A stretch of 64,000 nt of DNA, taken from positions 2,666,001-2,730,000 of the forward strand of contig NZ_JABAIA010000001.1 in NCBI RefSeq assembly GCF_012641275.1, read 5' to 3'. Shown one piece after another: positions 62,578-64,000 of the stretch. A program made the position numbers and the translations under genes. Every line of letters starts with the position of its first letter. Within the stretch, counting starts at the first letter, position 1. The notes under the pieces are model-generated. The model saw only the letters and a list, made by a program, of their open reading frames with translations, was not told where the DNA came from and did no database searches. This DNA is from Chitinophaga varians. GTDB lineage: Bacteria > Bacteroidota > Bacteroidia > Chitinophagales > Chitinophagaceae.

Positions 62578-62606
62578 AGTGCTCTAACCAACTGAGCTAT
62601 AGGAGC
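62533..62606 (-). tRNA. tRNA-Met (CAT anticodon)
   Basis: The 74-nt minus-strand cloverleaf begins GCTCCTATAGCTCAGTTGG. The acceptor stem GCTCCTA pairs with TGGGAGC plus discriminator A, with no encoded CCA. The anticodon arm is CTTGA-CTCATAA-TCAAG, giving CAT. It could be elongator Met or the CAT-bearing tRNA-Ile2; Met is more likely. Its 3' half has been replaced by the element's copy, preserving function. Confidence 0.92.
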
Positions 62607-62646
62607 GGTTCCGAAGAACAGGGGGATTCCCTTTTTCAAGGGACGG

Positions 62647-62654
62647 CAAAGTTA
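62647..62654 (-). promoter_or_regulatory. Putative -7 promoter element of tRNA-Met
   Basis: The minus strand reads TAACTTTG, matching TAnnTTTG, 41 nt upstream of the mature 5' end. A small hairpin (tccctt/aaggga) lies between. Confidence 0.5.
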
Positions 62655-62740
62655 ATTATTTCCCCGAATTATCCTAAATTTTTTTTAACTGTGGGCACGG
62701 GTACGCCTATACTGTAAAAAATCTGCTTTCTTTGTATACT

Positions 62741-63367
62741 ATGAAAGGCATAAAAAATATCATCTTCGACCTGGGTGGGGTGATTCTTAATATCAATTAT
62801 CAGCTGACCCGTGAGGCTTTTACGGCATTGGGCGTGCAACATTTTGAGCAGTTATATAACCAGTTCAAGGGTTCGCGGTTATTCGACAACCTGGAAACGG
62901 GGCATATCACACCGGAAGCATTTGTGGCGGAAATGAAGAAACATGTCGCCGAAGGGGTAACGGAGGAGCAGATCATTGCGGCATGGAATGCCATGTTGCT
63001 GGACTTTCCCCTGCAACGTTTACAGTTGCTGCAACAGTTAAGGCAACATTATGGCATGTATCTGCTGAGCAATACGAACGCCATCCATCTGGAAACATTC
63101 AACAAAATGCTGCAGGACACAAGAGGCATTCCGTCGCTGGCGGTGTTTTTCGATAAGGCGTATTATTCCCATCTGATGGGCCACCGGAAACCGGACCGTG
63201 AATCTTACCAGATGGTGCTGGACGAGAACGGGCTAAAAGCGGAAGAGACATTATTTATTGATGATACGTTGCCCAATATAGAAGGGGCGAAGGTGGTGGG
63301 GTTACAGACACTCCACCTGCAGGCGCCGAAAACGATACTGGATATTTTCAGGCCGCAGAACGGCTGA
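62741..63367 (+). CDS. HAD-superfamily hydrolase, YihX-like
   Basis: 208 residues from the ATG at 62741; a TTG three codons earlier is less likely. HAD motifs: I in IIFDLGGVILNINY (nucleophile Asp), II in YLLSNTNAIH, III with Lys in GHRKPDRESYQMVL, IV in TLFIDDTLPNIEGAKVVGL. It has an alpha-helical cap between motifs I and II, as in haloacid dehalogenase and alpha-D-glucose-1-phosphatase (YihX) relatives. It probably dephosphorylates a small phosphate ester; substrate unknown. It lies just outside the mobile element, with a terminator after it. Confidence 0.88.
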   Translation: MKGIKNIIFDLGGVILNINYQLTREAFTALGVQHFEQLYNQFKGSRLFDNLETGHITPEAFVAEMKKHVAEGVTEEQIIAAWNAMLLDFPLQRLQLLQQLRQHYGMYLLSNTNAIHLETFNKMLQDTRGIPSLAVFFDKAYYSHLMGHRKPDRESYQMVLDENGLKAEETLFIDDTLPNIEGAKVVGLQTLHLQAPKTILDIFRPQNG

Positions 63368-63377
63368 TGATAATGAA

Positions 63378-63405
63378 AAAGGCCGCAATGATGCGGCCTT
63401 TCTTT
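63378..63405. terminator. Bidirectional terminator after the HAD gene
   Basis: aaaggccgca (63378-63387) pairs with tgcggccttt (63392-63401) around 4 nt, with T-rich ends on both strands. It separates the convergent HAD and DUF4834 genes. Confidence 0.85.
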
Positions 63406-63652
63406 ATTTGATTTCTTCAAAGTCGATGTAATCGTCTCTTTTCGGCGGTTTGGGTGCCGGCCCCTGGGAGGACTGTCCCTGGCCATAGTTATGGGCTGAC
63501 TGTTGCTCCTCATACTGCTGGCGCATGTGTTGCTGGATGTCGTTCATCTGTTTACGAACCGCCTTGGTGGACCTGTAAACCGGTATGATAAACTCAAATA
63601 CCAGCTTGTACAGCAGCCACGCAAAAAACATGTATAGTAAAAATCTCAACAT
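63404..63652 (-). CDS. DUF4834 family small membrane protein
   Basis: 82 residues. It has an N-terminal membrane helix (LLYMFFAWLLYKLVFEFIIPVYR), a coiled-coil-like charged middle (VRKQMNDIQQHMRQQYEEQQS) and a proline-rich tail ending DDYIDFEEIK, all typical of DUF4834 in Bacteroidota. Its function is unknown. It lies 76 nt downstream of the TM2-domain gene and may share a transcript. Confidence 0.85.
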   Translation of the reverse strand: MLRFLLYMFFAWLLYKLVFEFIIPVYRSTKAVRKQMNDIQQHMRQQYEEQQSAHNYGQGQSSQGPAPKPPKRDDYIDFEEIK

Positions 63653-63728
63653 AATGCGACAAAGGTAGCGGATTATCTTTCCGGAGACCGGATAATCCGC
63701 TGATTTTAAGGTTTCTTTAACGTTGCTT

Positions 63729-64000
63729 TCAGGACAATCCCAGCAGCGCAGCGCTCGTCAGCGCTTCCTTTTTATTGTATTCCCAGGTCAGCTTACGGTG
63801 GTTCGCGGCGTCAATGATGGTACCTACGAAGCAAAAGCCCAAAGTCACCAGGTAGAGAATGCCCATGGCGATCTGGTTGAGCACAAAGCGCTGGATCCCA
63901 GCGGTGCCTATCAGTCCGATCAGGCAACAGATCAGGATCATCTGGGGATCTTTCCGGCGGGACTGGTACAAGGCCAGGAAACGTTGTTTGTTGTCAGTAC
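63729..64000 (-). CDS. TM2-domain membrane protein, 5' end beyond window
   Basis: About 90 C-terminal residues are present; the frame stays open to the window edge (TDNKQRFLALYQSRRKDPQ before the first membrane helix). An internal TTG start at 63971 is unlikely because the upstream residues are protein-like and typical of the family. Two membrane helices follow (MILICCLIGLIGTAGIQRFVL; MGILYLVTLGFCFVGTIIDAA) with the TM2-type G-x-H/Q-RF turn, then a cytoplasmic tail with NKKEAL. The N-terminal part is missing from view. Function is unknown. Confidence 0.85.
   Translation of the reverse strand, partial: TDNKQRFLALYQSRRKDPQMILICCLIGLIGTAGIQRFVLNQIAMGILYLVTLGFCFVGTIIDAANHRKLTWEYNKKEALTSAALLGLS

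Overview
The window looks like a chromosome segment of a Bacteroidota bacterium, most likely Chitinophaga or a close relative in Chitinophagaceae. The signs are SusC/SusD outer-membrane pairs, a DUF6377 regulator, an ECF sigma/FecR pair, a multidomain chitinase with a type IX secretion (T9SS) C-terminal domain, DUF4834 and TM2 proteins, and promoter elements of the Bacteroidota TAnnTTTG type. The assignment rests on gene content only; no 16S rRNA gene is present.

Layout. 1-1.2 kb: two tandem secreted beta-propeller genes, the first cut by the window edge. 1.4-8.3 kb: one minus-strand operon of two TetR regulators and a complete tripartite RND efflux pump. 8.9-13.6 kb: an aminotransferase, dnaN, a sterol-desaturase-like membrane enzyme and small membrane or lipoproteins. 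13.9-20.0 kb: a TPP riboswitch followed by thiS, thiC, a ThiE/TenI-like gene, thiD, thiE, thiG and thiH; thiF is absent. 20.4-23.1 kb: stress-type small proteins and two lipoproteins. 23.2-32.3 kb: a polysaccharide utilisation locus (PUL) with a DUF6377 regulator, SusC, SusD and a GH31 glucosidase. 32.4-36.3 kb: a 1294-residue chitinase with two GH18 domains, convergent with that PUL. 36.6-38.8 kb: a small Cys/HTH-like protein, an AraC regulator, a DinB-like protein and a DUF1330 protein. 38.8-48.1 kb: a second PUL (GH20-like enzyme, IPT/NHL lipoprotein, SusD, STN-type SusC, FecR, divergent ECF sigma).

48.2-62.6 kb is an accessory region, visibly AT-richer over much of its length. It holds a lone TIR-domain gene, a secreted protein with a decayed deleted copy beside it, a three-gene HipBST-like toxin-antitoxin module whose HipB carries YegP domains and which is preceded by three evenly spaced palindromes, and a 9.3 kb integrative mobilizable element. 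The element sits in a tRNA-Met(CAT) gene and is bounded by 97-bp direct repeats. It carries an integrase, an antirepressor-like protein, an XRE repressor, a relaxase with an out-of-frame gene nested in its 3' part, a MobC-like protein, a toprim protein, an excisionase-like HTH and three unrecognised proteins. It also carries a strongly self-complementary segment of about 110 nt that fits no coding gene. After the tRNA come a HAD hydrolase, a DUF4834 protein and a TM2 protein cut by the window end.

The best candidates for undescribed biology are the structured segment at 57466-57576, the nested gene inside the relaxase, the YegP-HipB fusion with its operator array, and the paired small proteins sharing a CNWSxPTFYRK motif, one inside the element and one outside.
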